Positions 1-8,771 of a DNA stretch of 55,576 nucleotides are shown piece by piece. The position numbers and the translations under genes are program-made. Positions within the stretch are counted from its first letter, which is position 1, and each line of letters starts with the position of its first letter. The DNA is from Alphaproteobacteria bacterium (GTDB taxonomy: Bacteria; Pseudomonadota; Alphaproteobacteria; Micropepsales; Micropepsaceae), in contig JAFBAL010000051.1 in assembly GCA_019247845.1 (NCBI GenBank), positions 1 through 55,576 of the forward strand, read 5' to 3'. Under the pieces are notes generated by a model that made no database searches, was not told the DNA's origin, and worked only from the letters and a program-made list of their open reading frames with translations.

Positions 1-141
1 CTCACGACCCACTCTCGACCGCGCGGCGTCAAACGGGCATTCTTGTGCACGTTCATCCGGTTCCTCTCCTGAAGAAGTTGAAGCCTCGCAACCTCATCTT
101 CCTCGGCCGGAACCGGATGGACAACCTATTGAAAGCTCACA
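1..141 (-). mobile_element. End of an IS481-family insertion sequence, cut by the window edge
   Basis: Reading leftwards on the minus strand, an ATG at 54-56 opens MNVHKNARLTPRGREWVV and then runs off the window. This is the usual N-terminus of IS481-family transposases, which carry a helix-turn-helix followed by a DDE catalytic core (the core is outside the window). An AGGAGAGGAA ribosome binding site precedes the ATG. The non-coding stretch 57-141 ends in TGTGAGCTTTCAATAGG (minus strand), plausible as the terminal inverted repeat, so the element boundary is placed near 141. The other end and the target duplication cannot be seen. The family call rests on 18 residues and the exact boundary is inferred. 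Confidence 0.7.
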
Positions 142-142
142 G

Positions 143-180
143 CTAGATCAGGTGCAGGCCGCGCGCTAGATCAAATGCAG
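143..180. repeat. 15-bp near-direct repeat at the 3' end of the FAD gene, next to the IS end
   Basis: CTAGATCAGGTGCAG (143-157) and CTAGATCAAATGCAG (166-180) match at 13 of 15 positions and start 23 bp apart. On the minus strand both read as Leu-His-Leu-Ile-stop. The inner copy (166-180) is the true end of the oxidoreductase. The outer copy gives the same last residues in another frame. It lies immediately beside the IS481 end, so it may be a scar of insertion or of a local duplication. Confidence 0.6.
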
Positions 181-1296
181 CGTCACCGTCTGCTTGGGCG
201 GCTCCTGCTCGACGGCGCGATCCTCGAAGGGAATGCCGTCGCTGGCGCGGGTGTGGAAATAGAGCCGCTGGGCGAGCGTGCGCATCGGCGCCGTCATCAG
301 CAGCGTGTTGATGAGCAGGTTGGACGGCGCCATGTCCAGCATGCGGCGCATCGCAAGCTTGGCGCCATAGCGCGGCGCCTCGCGTTTGAGCGCCGCCACC
401 GGATGCGGCCCGCGGTCGTCGAGCCAGTCGCTCGCCAGCTGCGCCGCGCGGCGTCCGAAATGCAGCGCGGTGTGGATGCCGCCGCCGGTCATGGGCGAGA
501 CCATGCCGGCCGCGTCGCCGACCAGCATCACGCGGCGGGTGCCGAGATTCCCGAGCGTGCCGCCCGACGGGATCAGCCCGCTGCGCCGCTCGATGACCTT
601 GATCCTGCGCACGTCGCAGAAGGCCTTGAGCCGGCGCAGCAGCCCGCTCAGGTCCGGCTTGCGCGGCTTGGACGCGGCCAGCCCGATCTGGGTCACGCCC
701 AGCCCCGGCACGACCCAGGCGATATAGCCGGGCGCGATGGCGCTGTCGGCGAAGCAATGCAGGAAGCGCTGGTCGAAACCGCCGAGCTCCTCGCATTCGA
801 TCTCCAGGCCGGTCAGGAAACGTCGGTTGCGCGACAGGCCGAAATGCTCCGCCACGCGCGAGCGCGCGCCGTCGGCGCCGATCAGGAAGCGCGCATGCAG
901 GCCGGGCAGCGACACGCCGCCGTCGTATTCCAGCGCGTTCTCGAAGCGCATGCCGTACATCAGCTCGGCGCCGGCGCGCTCGGCTTCCTCCGCCATCCAG
1001 CGCAGCACGCCCGCGGTATCCGTCGCCTGGAAGAAATAGCCCGGCGCATGCAGGTCGAGCGCGCGGTCGTCGGGCGCGTAGAGGCGCACGCCGCGCACCT
1101 TGCGCATCAGCCGCGCCGGCAGGTCGAAATCGTCGCTTGCCTCCTTGACCACGATGCCGGTGGTGCGGATGCGCGCGCCCGGTTCCTTCTTGGCGTCGAG
1201 CACGGCGACTTTCAGGCCGCGCAGCGCCGCGGTGCGGGCGCAGGCGAGGCCTGCGAAGCTCCCGCCCGCGATGACGAGATCGAATTTGCGGATCAT
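166..1296 (-). CDS. FAD-dependent oxidoreductase, geranylgeranyl-reductase-like family
   Basis: A 376-residue flavoprotein. It starts with a Rossmann dinucleotide-binding motif (residues 6-35, VIAGGSFAGLACARTA), has a mid-protein IGADGARSRVAE segment, and a second FAD-contact motif VMLVGDAAGMVSPMTGGG near residue 255. These mark the PHBH/geranylgeranyl reductase fold, which reduces or hydroxylates isoprenoid or aromatic substrates with FAD and NAD(P)H. The substrate cannot be read from the sequence. It lies 53 bp downstream of pheT on the same strand and may be co-transcribed with the translation operon, though no functional link is obvious. The last residues are duplicated just outside the gene, next to the IS481 end. 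Confidence 0.8.
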   Translation of the reverse strand: MIRKFDLVIAGGSFAGLACARTAALRGLKVAVLDAKKEPGARIRTTGIVVKEASDDFDLPARLMRKVRGVRLYAPDDRALDLHAPGYFFQATDTAGVLRWMAEEAERAGAELMYGMRFENALEYDGGVSLPGLHARFLIGADGARSRVAEHFGLSRNRRFLTGLEIECEELGGFDQRFLHCFADSAIAPGYIAWVVPGLGVTQIGLAASKPRKPDLSGLLRRLKAFCDVRRIKVIERRSGLIPSGGTLGNLGTRRVMLVGDAAGMVSPMTGGGIHTALHFGRRAAQLASDWLDDRGPHPVAALKREAPRYGAKLAMRRMLDMAPSNLLINTLLMTAPMRTLAQRLYFHTRASDGIPFEDRAVEQEPPKQTVTLHLI

Positions 1297-1349
1297 GCGG
1301 CCCTCCAGCGGCTTTGGAATCTCCGCCCGCCGGATGGCCGCATTGTGGC

Positions 1350-3734
1350 TTAGCTGCGCAGGGCCGCCCCGGTTGCCTTGGTCACCGCGGCGACGATCTT
1401 GGCGGCGACGGCTTCGATCTCGGCGTCGGTCAAGGTCTTGTCCTTGGGCTGCAGGCGCACGGCGATGGCCAACGACTTCTTGCCATCCGCCACCCCCTTG
1501 CCTTCATAGACGTCGAAGACCTCGGCGCGCTCGATCAGCTGGCGGTCGACGCTCTTGGCGGCCTTCAGCACGTCGTCGGCCGTAACGCCTGCATCGATGA
1601 CGAAAGCGAAGTCGCGCTCGACGGCGGGGTAGGGCGACGGCGCGAAGGCCGCGCGCGATCTGGCCTTGGGCTCGGGGATCGCGTCCAGGAAAACCTCGAA
1701 CGCGGCCGCGGGCCCTTTGATGTCGAAAGCGGCCAGGATGCCCGGATGCAGCTCGCCGAAGGTGGCCAGCACCTTGGGGCCCAGCGCCAGCGTTCCCGAA
1801 CGGCCGGGATGATACCAGGGTGCTGCGCCCGCCTTGACCGGCGCGGTCATTGCAGAGCCCATCGCCGCTTCGAGCGCCGCCAGCATGTCGGCCTTGGCGT
1901 CATAGACGTCGGCGGGATGGCTGGACTTGGTCCAGGTCCGCGCGCCCTGGCCGATGCGCAGGCCCGCGGCCACGTTCGCCTGCGCCTCGGGCTGGCCGGA
2001 TTGGAACTGCGCCCCGATCTCGAACAGCATCAGGTCGTTGAAGCCGCGCGCCTGGTTGCGCGCGGCCGCCGCCAGCAGCGAGGGCAGCAGCGAGGGCCGC
2101 ATCGCGTCGAGGTCGGCCGCGATGGGGTTCTCCAGCTGGCGCGCATCGTCGCCGCCGCCGAACAGTGCGGCATGGGCGCGGGGAATGAAGGTGAAGTTGA
2201 TCGTCTCGTTGAAGCCGCGCGCGGCCAGCAGCCGGCGCACCGTGCGCAACCGGCGCTGCGCCGGCGTCAGGGTCGCCTTGGCGACGGCGCCGCTGCGCGG
2301 CATCGGCGTCGACGGCACCTTGTCCAGGCCGTGGATGCGCACGACCTCTTCCACCAGGTCGGCCTGGCCTTCGATGTCCGGGCGCCAGGACGGCGGGGCG
2401 ACCTTCATGTCGCCCGAAACCTCGAAGCCGAGATTGTTCAGGATACGGACGATCTCGCCCTTCTCGACGTCGACGCCGCCCAGCGACTTGACGCGGCGGA
2501 CGTCGAAGGCGATCTGGCGCCGCCACTCGGGCACCCGGCCCGCGACCACGACCTCGCCGGGCTCGCCGCCGCAGAGCTTCAGGATCATCTTGGTCGCGAG
2601 CTCGAGGCCGGGCAGGACGAATTCCGGATCGACGCCGCGCTCGAAGCGATAGCGCGCATCGGAGACGATCCCCAGGATACGCCCCGCACGTGCGATGCGG
2701 ATGGGATCGAACAGCGCCGATTCCACGAACACGTCCGTCGTCGCGTCCGAGCAGGACGAAGCCTCGCCCCCCATGACGCCGCCGATGCCGCGCGCGCACC
2801 TGTCGTCCGCGATCACCACCATGCCGCTGTCGAGCGTATAGGTCTTGCCGTCCAGCGCGAGCAGCGTCTCCCCGTCCGCGGCGAAGCGGGCGCGCAGGTT
2901 GCCTTCGATCTTGGCGGCGTCGAAGACGTGCAGCGGCCGGCCGCGGTCGAGCGACAGGAAGTTGGTGATGTCGACCAGCGCGGAGATGGGGCGCAGGCCA
3001 ACGGCTTTCAGCCAATCCTGCAGCCATTGCGGCGACGGCCCGTTCTTCACGCCGCGGATCAGGCGGCCTGCGAACATCGGCGCGGCATGCTCCTCGCCCG
3101 CGGGGAAGTCCAGCGCCGTCGCGATCGGCGACGCGAACTTGCCCGGCACCGGCGAGAGATCGCCCTCGCGCAGGCGGCCGAGACCCGCGGCGGCCAGATC
3201 GCGCGCGATGCCGTAGACGCTCGCCGCGTCGCCGCGGTTGGGCGTGATGGCGACGTCGATGACGGGGTCGTTCAAGCCCAGCGCCTTGGCGGCCGGCTCG
3301 CCGATCCTGGCGTCGGGAGCAAGCTCGATGATGCCGCTATGGTCGTCGCCCAGAAGCAGCTCGCGCGACGAGCACAGCATGCCGCGCGATTCCAGCCCGC
3401 GGATGGTTCCGATCTTCAGCGCCTCGCCGCTCACCGGAATGACGGTGCCGGGCCTGGCGAAGACGGCCTTCATGCCGCCATGGGCGTTCGGCGCGCCGCA
3501 GACGACCTGGATGGGCGCGCCGCTGCCGTCGTCGACCATGCAGAGCTTCAGCTTGTCGGCATTGGGGTGCTTCTCGGCCGAGATCACATGCGCGACGACG
3601 AAATCCTTGAGCCGCGCGCCGGCATCCTCGATGCCGTCGACCTCGAGGCCGATGGCGGTGAGCTTGTCTGCGATCGCGGTCACGTCGGCGTCGGTGTCGA
3701 GCGGCGCCTTGAGCCAGGACAGGGGGAATTTCAT
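1350..3734 (-). CDS. pheT: Phenylalanyl-tRNA synthetase beta subunit
   Basis: A 794-residue beta chain of the cytoplasmic alpha2-beta2 enzyme that charges tRNA-Phe. The N-terminus [15 protein letters not shown] is family-typical. It is followed by an EMAP-II-like tRNA-binding domain (about residues 40-150), the B3/B4 editing region, B5, a catalytic-like core, and a C-terminal anticodon-binding FDX-ACB domain (last ~95 residues, beginning [14 protein letters not shown]). The ATG at 3732-3734 overlaps the pheS stop codon as ATGA. The same frame is open further upstream, but those codons lie inside pheS and carry no pheT homology. Length is normal for the family. Confidence 0.97.
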   Translation of the reverse strand: MKFPLSWLKAPLDTDADVTAIADKLTAIGLEVDGIEDAGARLKDFVVAHVISAEKHPNADKLKLCMVDDGSGAPIQVVCGAPNAHGGMKAVFARPGTVIPVSGEALKIGTIRGLESRGMLCSSRELLLGDDHSGIIELAPDARIGEPAAKALGLNDPVIDVAITPNRGDAASVYGIARDLAAAGLGRLREGDLSPVPGKFASPIATALDFPAGEEHAAPMFAGRLIRGVKNGPSPQWLQDWLKAVGLRPISALVDITNFLSLDRGRPLHVFDAAKIEGNLRARFAADGETLLALDGKTYTLDSGMVVIADDRCARGIGGVMGGEASSCSDATTDVFVESALFDPIRIARAGRILGIVSDARYRFERGVDPEFVLPGLELATKMILKLCGGEPGEVVVAGRVPEWRRQIAFDVRRVKSLGGVDVEKGEIVRILNNLGFEVSGDMKVAPPSWRPDIEGQADLVEEVVRIHGLDKVPSTPMPRSGAVAKATLTPAQRRLRTVRRLLAARGFNETINFTFIPRAHAALFGGGDDARQLENPIAADLDAMRPSLLPSLLAAAARNQARGFNDLMLFEIGAQFQSGQPEAQANVAAGLRIGQGARTWTKSSHPADVYDAKADMLAALEAAMGSAMTAPVKAGAAPWYHPGRSGTLALGPKVLATFGELHPGILAAFDIKGPAAAFEVFLDAIPEPKARSRAAFAPSPYPAVERDFAFVIDAGVTADDVLKAAKSVDRQLIERAEVFDVYEGKGVADGKKSLAIAVRLQPKDKTLTDAEIEAVAAKIVAAVTKATGAALRS

Positions 3735-4813
3735 CGGCTGAGCCCTCCGTCCAGCGTGGGAACGTCCAGGGCCGGGAAGCCGTAGTGCTTCAGCCAGCGC
3801 AGGTCGGATTCGAAGAACGGGCGGATGTCCGGGATGCCGTATTTCAGCATCGCGAGGCGGTCCAGGCCGCCGCCGAAGGCGAAGCCGGTATATTTCTCCG
3901 GATCGATGCCGCACATGGCCAGCACGCGCGGATGGACCGTGCCCGAGCCCGCCAGCTCCAGCCAGTCGTTGCCGGTGCCGAAGACGATCTTGCCGGGCAC
4001 CGAGCGGTCGCAGCGCAGATCCCATTCGACGCTGGGCTCGGTGAAGGGGAAATAGGACGGCCGCGCCCGCAGCTCGATCTTGGGCACTTCGAAGAACGCC
4101 TTGTAGAATTCCTCCAGCACCCATTTGAGATGGCCGAGCGTGATGCCCTCGTCGACGGCGAGGCCCTCGTACTGGTGGAACATCGGCGAATGGGTCGCGT
4201 CGGAATCGACGCGATAGGTGCGGCCGGGCGCGACGATGCGGATCGGCGGCTTCGTCTTGAGCATGGTGCGCACCTGCACCGGCGAGGTGTGGGTGCGCAG
4301 CACGTGCCGCGACCCGTCGGCCTGCTTCGCCACATAGAAGGTGTCGTGCATCTGCCGCGCCGGATGGTCGGTCGGGATGTTGAGCTTGGTGAAGTTGTAG
4401 TCGTCGAGCTCGATGTCGGGGCCTTCGGCGACCGCGAAGCCCAGGTCGGCGAAGATCGCGGTGACCTCGTCCAGCACCTGGCTGACCGGATGGATCGTGC
4501 CTTGCGGCTCGATGCGCGCGGGCAGGGTGACGTCGATGCGCTCCGAAGCCAGCCGCGCATCCAGCGCCGCGCTCTGCAGCTCGGTCTTGCGCCGGGCGAT
4601 GGCGTCCGTGACGCGGTCGCGCAAGGTGTTGAACAGCGGGCCGCTCACCTTGCGCTCGTCGGGCGACATCGCGCCCAGCGATTTCAGCAGCTCGGAAACC
4701 TGGCCCTTCTTGCCCAGCGCGCCGACGCGCACGGCTTCGAGCGCGGCCTCGTCCGAAGCCGCGCTCACGCTACCCAGGATCTGCTTTTCAAGTTCGTTCG
4801 TCACGTGCGTCAT
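3731..4813 (-). CDS. pheS: Phenylalanyl-tRNA synthetase alpha subunit
   Basis: A 360-residue catalytic subunit that activates phenylalanine with ATP and transfers it to tRNA-Phe. An N-terminal coiled-coil arm (about 1-90) precedes the class II synthetase core. Class II motif 2 surrounds [12 protein letters not shown], and motif 3 is [18 protein letters not shown] near the C-terminus. Its stop codon overlaps the pheT start by four bases, so the subunits are translationally coupled for stoichiometric assembly. It is 41 bp downstream of rplT and follows the ribosomal protein genes in the same transcript, as in many bacteria. Confidence 0.97.
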   Translation of the reverse strand: MTHVTNELEKQILGSVSAASDEAALEAVRVGALGKKGQVSELLKSLGAMSPDERKVSGPLFNTLRDRVTDAIARRKTELQSAALDARLASERIDVTLPARIEPQGTIHPVSQVLDEVTAIFADLGFAVAEGPDIELDDYNFTKLNIPTDHPARQMHDTFYVAKQADGSRHVLRTHTSPVQVRTMLKTKPPIRIVAPGRTYRVDSDATHSPMFHQYEGLAVDEGITLGHLKWVLEEFYKAFFEVPKIELRARPSYFPFTEPSVEWDLRCDRSVPGKIVFGTGNDWLELAGSGTVHPRVLAMCGIDPEKYTGFAFGGGLDRLAMLKYGIPDIRPFFESDLRWLKHYGFPALDVPTLDGGLSR

Positions 4814-4854
4814 CCATCAGGAAAGAGTGCGATCCCGGTGGACTTCAGCGAACG

Positions 4855-5202
4855 TTACGCCTTGGCCTGATCCACCAGCGCCTTGAAGGCTTCGGGCTCG
4901 TGCACCGCCAGATCGGCGAGGACCTTGCGGTCGATCTCGATGCCGGCTTTGGCGAGCCCGCTGATAAATCGGCTATAGGTCATGTCGTGCAGCCGGCAGC
5001 CGGCGTTGATGCGCTGGATCCAGAGCGCGCGGAAATTGCGCTTCTTCTCCTTGCGGCCGATGTAGTTGTGCTGCAGCGAACGATCCGCCGCGGCATTGGC
5101 CGAGGTGATCGTGTTCTTGCGGCGGCCATAGAAGCCCTTGACGGCCTTGAAGACGCGCTTGCGGCGCGCATGGCTGGGAACGGAACGGGGAGCGCGGGAC
5201 AT
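4855..5202 (-). CDS. rplT: 50S ribosomal protein L20
   Basis: A 115-residue L20, an early 23S rRNA assembly protein. The family landmarks [18 protein letters not shown] (residues 13-30) and [16 protein letters not shown] (residues 56-71) are intact, and the length is standard. It starts three bases after the rpmI stop codon. In other bacteria L20 represses its own operon by binding leader RNA. Whether that happens here is unknown, but the structured leader upstream of rpmI (5413-5549) would be the place to look. Confidence 0.98.
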   Translation of the reverse strand: MSRAPRSVPSHARRKRVFKAVKGFYGRRKNTITSANAAADRSLQHNYIGRKEKKRNFRALWIQRINAGCRLHDMTYSRFISGLAKAGIEIDRKVLADLAVHEPEAFKALVDQAKA

Positions 5203-5205
5203 GGA

Positions 5206-5412
5206 TCAGAACCCTCCGCCGTAAGGCATCCAGCGCTTCACGCGCCGGGTCTCGGATTCCGACAGCACCGCGGTGCCGCGCAGGTCGCGCGTGCGCGCCG
5301 GCGAGTTGTTGATCAAGCGGTGGCGCTTGCCGACCTGATGGGTCTTGATCTTGCCGCTGGCGGTGAACTTGAAGCGCTTCTTGGCGCCGGACTTGGTCTT
5401 CATCTTGGGCAT
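5206..5412 (-). CDS. rpmI: 50S ribosomal protein L35
   Basis: A 68-residue L35, beginning MPKMKTKSGAKKRFKFTASG, the standard N-terminus. The frame is open for 30 codons upstream, but the chosen ATG at 5410-5412 fits the family start and is preceded by CCGGAG at a usable distance. It is the first gene of the rpmI-rplT-pheS-pheT cluster. In enterobacteria infC precedes rpmI. Here no infC is present: the next gene upstream is an unrelated ribbon-helix-helix-like protein. Confidence 0.97.
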   Translation of the reverse strand: MPKMKTKSGAKKRFKFTASGKIKTHQVGKRHRLINNSPARTRDLRGTAVLSESETRRVKRWMPYGGGF

Positions 5413-5439
5413 TTTGCGTATCAGCTCCGGTTTTCTTGT

Positions 5440-5460
5440 TGGCCGGGTCAAGCCCGGCCA
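5440..5460. repeat. REP-like 8-bp hairpin in the rpmI leader
   Basis: TGGCCGGG (5440-5447) and CCCGGCCA (5453-5460) form a perfect 8-bp stem with the loop TCAAG. This hairpin type is dispersed in many alphaproteobacterial genomes. It lies 28 bp upstream of rpmI, between the leader and the ribosome binding site. A role in attenuation or L20 autoregulation is possible but not shown. Confidence 0.6.
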
Positions 5461-5549
5461 TGGACGCGTTAAGAGCCGCCACGGCATGCCCTGCCGGGCC
5501 ACTCACGAAAGAGCGGGCGTCTTAAAGGGGCGCCTCGGGATTTGCAAGG

Positions 5550-5837
5550 CTACTTCTTCTGGCTCTCTTTCCGCGCGTCGGTCTGCACCGCCTCGGAGTC
5601 CTGGCGGTCGCGGGTGGGGGAATCGCTGGAATCGCCGGTGACGCCGAAGTCGCGCGACTGGCTGCCCGCCAGCACGTGCTCGAAACCTTCCGCCGCCAGG
5701 CCGCGTTTCAACAATTCGCGCACGGCCGCGGCGCGGCTGGGCATGCGCACGGAAAAACGCCAGGTATCCAGCGCTTCCAACTCCTTGGCGGTCAACATGA
5801 TTTGAAGTCTTTCGCCACGCGTCAGATCCGCGGCCAT
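5550..5837 (-). CDS. Small protein, possible ribbon-helix-helix DNA-binding fold
   Basis: A 95-residue protein. The N-terminal half (MAADLTRGERLQIMLTAKEL, then a stretch ending SRAAAVRELLKRGLAAEGF) looks like a beta strand followed by two helices, as in CopG/Arc-type regulators. The C-terminal ~35 residues are polar, low in hydrophobics and probably disordered (many Ser, Asp, Arg, Lys). The ATG at 5835-5837 was chosen because AAGGGAG lies just upstream; a GTG eight codons earlier is possible. The target is unknown. It is oriented like the rpmI operon but separated from it by 137 bp. Confidence 0.55.
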   Translation of the reverse strand: MAADLTRGERLQIMLTAKELEALDTWRFSVRMPSRAAAVRELLKRGLAAEGFEHVLAGSQSRDFGVTGDSSDSPTRDRQDSEAVQTDARKESQKK

Positions 5838-6037
5838 TCCCAGCTCCCTTGCCTTCCTCACTATAGCGCAGGCGAAAAATAAGTCACTTACTCATTCTAC
5901 TAACTGTGTGGCCAACCATACTAAAACGCATAAACCCGTTAATAGGATCAATTACAAAGCAACTCATTGAAAATATTAGCTTTTTTAATTGACCTTCGAG
6001 TCTCCATGGTCCAGGCTAGGGGCGATTGGAGGTTTCC
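5838..6037. promoter_or_regulatory. AT-rich divergent intergenic region
   Basis: About 130 bases here (5870-6000) are strikingly AT-rich compared with the surrounding GC-rich DNA, with runs such as CTTTTTTAATTG. They separate the minus-strand RHH-like gene from the plus-strand histidine kinase, so promoters in both directions are expected. I could not assign convincing -35/-10 boxes. Confidence 0.4.
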
Positions 6038-6709
6038 ATGAGTTCTGCCGACATCGTCTCGCTGGTCACCAAGACCCGCCCGGACTCCACCTTGAGCGAC
6101 GAGGTCAATCACCGCGTCGCCAACCACCTGACCCTGCTGGCCAACCTCGTCCAGGCCCAGGCCGCGACCGTCGCCAAAGGCCCGGCCGAGTACAGCCGGG
6201 ACCAGGTCCAGGGCATCCTGCGCGAGGTCGCCAGCAAGCTGATCGGGGTGGGCCAGCTCCACCGCCGCCTCGTCGCCATGCATCCGGACGAGGACATCGA
6301 CCTGGGCGACTATCTGATCGAAAGCTCGCATTCCCTGGTCAAGTCGCTGGCGCTGGAGAACCGCGTCGGCATCGTGCACCGCCTCGACACCCGCTGCCCG
6401 GTCAAGACCGAGCAGGTGCAGACCGTGGCGCTGATCGTCGGCGAGATCATCATGAACGCGATCAAGCACGCCCATCCGACCGGCATCCCGGTCGAGATCT
6501 CGATCTATTGCGGCCGCAGCGCGGCCAAGCGCGTCATCGTCGAGATCGGCGACGACGGCGTCGGCCTGCCCGAGAAGTTCGACGCGCGCCGGGACGGCGG
6601 CACGGGCCTGCGTCTCATCCGCCAGCTCGCCGCGATGATCGAAGCGGATCTGAGCATCCAGTCCGACAGCCTCGGCACGCGCTTCATGCTGACGCTTCCC
6701 GGCGCCTGA
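6038..6709 (+). CDS. HWE/HisKA_2-type histidine kinase without a sensor domain
   Basis: A 223-residue protein made only of a kinase core. The dimerisation/phosphoacceptor segment DEVNHRVANHLTLLANLVQ (about residues 21-39) carries the EVNHRV-type His box of HisKA_2/HWE kinases. The ATP-binding domain follows, with an N-box GEIIMNAIKHA and G-boxes IGDDGVGLPE and GGTGLRLIRQL. No transmembrane, PAS or GAF sensor is present, so input must come from a partner. In alphaproteobacteria such kinases often feed the general stress response (PhyR/EcfG) or act in light signalling; no partner lies nearby. The ATG at 6038 has GGAGG five bases upstream. Confidence 0.85.
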   Translation: MSSADIVSLVTKTRPDSTLSDEVNHRVANHLTLLANLVQAQAATVAKGPAEYSRDQVQGILREVASKLIGVGQLHRRLVAMHPDEDIDLGDYLIESSHSLVKSLALENRVGIVHRLDTRCPVKTEQVQTVALIVGEIIMNAIKHAHPTGIPVEISIYCGRSAAKRVIVEIGDDGVGLPEKFDARRDGGTGLRLIRQLAAMIEADLSIQSDSLGTRFMLTLPGA

Positions 6710-6782
6710 TCCTCGAAGACGCGTTCGGACGAAAGGCCGCCACAATCGTCGGCCAGCTTGCGCCGCGATCTTCGGGGCATGC

Positions 6783-7148
6783 ATGAAAAATCTTGCGAGT
6801 CTGGCGCGGCGGCTGGCCGTGTGGCTGTTCTGGCCGGCAATGGCCGTGGTCGTCTGGGGCGAGCTGACCCCGCATCCGCCGCATCTGGAAGTCGAGACCT
6901 CGGACAAGCTTCTCCATTTCATCGCCTATTTCGGGCTCGCCGGGATCGCGGCCACGGCGCTGGGCACCGGCCGCAGGCTGGCTTATGCGGTCCTGGCGCT
7001 GATCGCGCTGGGCGGGCTGCTCGAGATCCTGCAGAGCCTCACCGGACGCGACGCCGAATGGCTGGACGAGGCCGCCAACAGCCTGGGCGCGGTCATGGGC
7101 GCGTTCGCGGGCCTTCTGTTCTTGCGCCTCGTCCGCCCGCGTGACTAG
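6783..7148 (+). CDS. VanZ-like membrane protein
   Basis: A 121-residue integral membrane protein with about four hydrophobic segments. The conserved VanZ features are present: SDKLLHFIAYFGLAGI after the first loop, and the acidic pair in GRDAEWLDEAANSLGAVMGA before the last helix. VanZ-like proteins are named after a teicoplanin-resistance accessory, but most chromosomal members have no known role. It is 73 bp downstream of the histidine kinase and 25 bp before mscL, on the same strand, so it may belong to a short envelope-stress transcript. Confidence 0.8.
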   Translation: MKNLASLARRLAVWLFWPAMAVVVWGELTPHPPHLEVETSDKLLHFIAYFGLAGIAATALGTGRRLAYAVLALIALGGLLEILQSLTGRDAEWLDEAANSLGAVMGAFAGLLFLRLVRPRD

Positions 7149-7173
7149 GCTTCCCCATTAGAGAGGTGAAGCC

Positions 7174-7587
7174 ATGTTCAAGGAATTCAAGGAATTCGCG
7201 ATGCGCGGCAACGTCGTCGATCTCGCCGTCGGTGTGGTGATCGGCGCGGCCTTCACCGCGATCGTAAACTCGCTGGTCAAGGACATCATCACGCCGCCGC
7301 TGGGCTGGGCCACCGGCGGCATCGACTTCACCAACTTCTTCGTCGTCCTCAAGGGCGGCAGCTACGCCACCCTGGGCGAGGCGCAGAAGGCCGGCGCGAT
7401 CACCGTCAACTACGGCGTCTTCCTGAACGCGATCCTCAGCTTCCTGATCGTCGCCTTCTGCCTGTTCCTGCTGGTGCGCCAGATCAACCGGCTGGTGACG
7501 CGGCCATCGGCGCCGCCGCCTTCCGCGCCGCCCGAGGACGTGACCTTGCTGCGCGAGATCCGCGACCTGCTGAAAGCGCGCGCGTGA
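7174..7587 (+). CDS. mscL: Large-conductance mechanosensitive channel MscL
   Basis: A 137-residue inner-membrane channel that opens under membrane tension during hypo-osmotic shock. The N-terminal amphipathic helix and TM1 pore segment read [22 protein letters not shown]2 follows at about residues 80-103. The C-terminal cytoplasmic bundle helix ends [18 protein letters not shown] periplasmic loop between the helices is normal in length. The start is preceded by GAGAGGTGAAG. Its stop overlaps a GTG that can start the following gene. Confidence 0.97.
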   Translation: MFKEFKEFAMRGNVVDLAVGVVIGAAFTAIVNSLVKDIITPPLGWATGGIDFTNFFVVLKGGSYATLGEAQKAGAITVNYGVFLNAILSFLIVAFCLFLLVRQINRLVTRPSAPPPSAPPEDVTLLREIRDLLKARA

Positions 7588-8144
7588 GGATGCGCGCGAC
7601 GGCGGCGGAAGCGCTTGCTTTGGCGGCGGCCCTATTTGGCGCCGCCGCGCCCGCTTGCGCCGACGATGCGAGCGACATGGCCGGGACGGTCGCGGGCTTC
7701 TATGCGGCCTATGCGACCTTCCATCCCTCCGACGGCATCCCCGACGCCAAGGGCCGCGCGAAATATGCCCCCTTCGTCTCGCCGTCGCTGGAGAAGCTCC
7801 TGGCCGACGGCGCGCGCGCGGAAGAAGCCTTCGCCAAGGCCAACAAGGGTTCGCCGCCGCTGCTCGAGGGCGACCTCTTCACCTCGAACTTCGAGGGCGC
7901 GACCTCGTACAGGCTCGGGGCCTGCGACGCGACATTGAAAACCTGCAAGGTCGATCTTACCTATGACGACCGCAGCCAGAACCCCAAGGACAAGGCCGTC
8001 ACCTGGACCGACACGGTCCATCTGGCGGCGACGCAAGACGGCTGGCGGGTCGACGACATCGGCTACGGGGCCACCTGGGCCTTCGGCAACAAGGGGCTGA
8101 TGCGCGACACGCTGGCGAGCGTGATCAGGAACGCGAGTGAATAG
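7584..8144 (+). CDS. Secreted DUF3828-like protein
   Basis: A 186-residue protein with a signal peptide (hydrophobic core [17 protein letters not shown], cleavage near residue 26). The mature part holds a two-cysteine segment [13 protein letters not shown] and ends as a small alpha/beta domain resembling DUF3828/NTF2-like periplasmic proteins. The exact function is unknown. Translation may begin at a GTG overlapping the mscL stop (GTGA at 7584) or at an ATG six bases later; the signal peptide survives either choice. It sits between mscL and msrB and is probably co-transcribed with them. Confidence 0.65.
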   Translation: MRMRATAAEALALAAALFGAAAPACADDASDMAGTVAGFYAAYATFHPSDGIPDAKGRAKYAPFVSPSLEKLLADGARAEEAFAKANKGSPPLLEGDLFTSNFEGATSYRLGACDATLKTCKVDLTYDDRSQNPKDKAVTWTDTVHLAATQDGWRVDDIGYGATWAFGNKGLMRDTLASVIRNASE

Positions 8145-8154
8145 GAGGCCTCGG

Positions 8155-8586
8155 ATGGCTGACAAGATGGCTGACAACAAGACGGACAAGGATTTCCCCG
8201 TCGCCAGGAGCGATGCCGAATGGCGCGAGACGCTTTCGCCCGAGGCCTATCGGGTGCTGCGCCAGCACGGCACAGAGCGGCCGGGCTCCAGCGCGCTCAA
8301 TGCCGAGCAGCGCGCCGGCGAATATCTCTGCGCCGGCTGCGGCGGCAAGCTTTTCGAATCCGACACCAAGTTCGACGCCCATTGCGGCTGGCCCAGCTTC
8401 GACAAGGCGCTGGAGGGGGCGACCGAGACCTCGGTCGACAACAGCCACTTCATGACGCGTACCGAGGTGCACTGCGCCAGATGCGGCGGGCACCTCGGTC
8501 ACGTCTTCCCCGACGGCCCGACGGCCACGGGGCTGCGCTATTGCATGAACGGCGCGGCGCTGAACTTCGCGCCGGAAAAGTCTTGA
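8155..8586 (+). CDS. msrB: Peptide-methionine (R)-S-oxide reductase
   Basis: A 143-residue MsrB that repairs methionine R-sulfoxides in oxidised proteins, using thioredoxin as reductant. Two CxxC zinc pairs are visible (C59/C62 in CAGC, C107/C110 in CARC). The catalytic cysteine is C130 in RYCMNGAALNF, and C77 in AHCGWPSF is a candidate resolving position. There is no signal peptide, so it is cytoplasmic. The ATG at 8155 was preferred over an upstream in-frame ATG because AGGAGG lies six bases before it. Confidence 0.96.
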   Translation: MADKMADNKTDKDFPVARSDAEWRETLSPEAYRVLRQHGTERPGSSALNAEQRAGEYLCAGCGGKLFESDTKFDAHCGWPSFDKALEGATETSVDNSHFMTRTEVHCARCGGHLGHVFPDGPTATGLRYCMNGAALNFAPEKS

Positions 8587-8608
8587 GACGCCACGCGTAG
8601 CCATCATT

Positions 8609-8747
8609 GTCATTCCCGGCGAGGATCGCTCGCAGTGCGAGCGATCCGAGGGAAGGGAAGCCATCGCGCTTGCGGGCGAGAAGCCCGCGCCCCTTGGTTT
8701 CCCTTCCCTCGCTCGACGCTGTCGCGCCGATGCTCGCCGGGAAAGAC
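8609..8747. repeat. Branched REP-like intergenic repeat with nested inverted repeats
   Basis: The outer arms GTCATTCCCGGCGAG (8609-8623) and CTCGCCGGGAAAGAC (8733-8747) are inverted, with one mismatch. Inside, CGAGGGAAGGGAA (8647-8659) pairs perfectly with TTCCCTTCCCTCG (8699-8711). Between these, GATCGCTCGCA/TGCGAGCGATC (8624-8646) forms its own 11-bp hairpin and GCGGGC/GCCCGC (8672-8688) another. The unit can therefore fold as a multi-armed cruciform or RNA. It fills the gap between the converging msrB and H1-like genes, so it could also end both transcripts. Confidence 0.75.
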
Positions 8748-8771
8748 ACGCTGGTCGGAACGCGCCTTGGC

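Noticed and set aside
1350..4124. pheT frame extended upstream to 4124
   Set aside because: The extra codons lie within pheS. The family start MKFPLSWLK is at 3734 and overlaps the pheS stop as ATGA.
7484..8189. Minus-strand open frames over mscL and the DUF3828-like gene
   Set aside because: They are antisense, with no ribosome binding sites or family motifs. The plus-strand genes explain the region.
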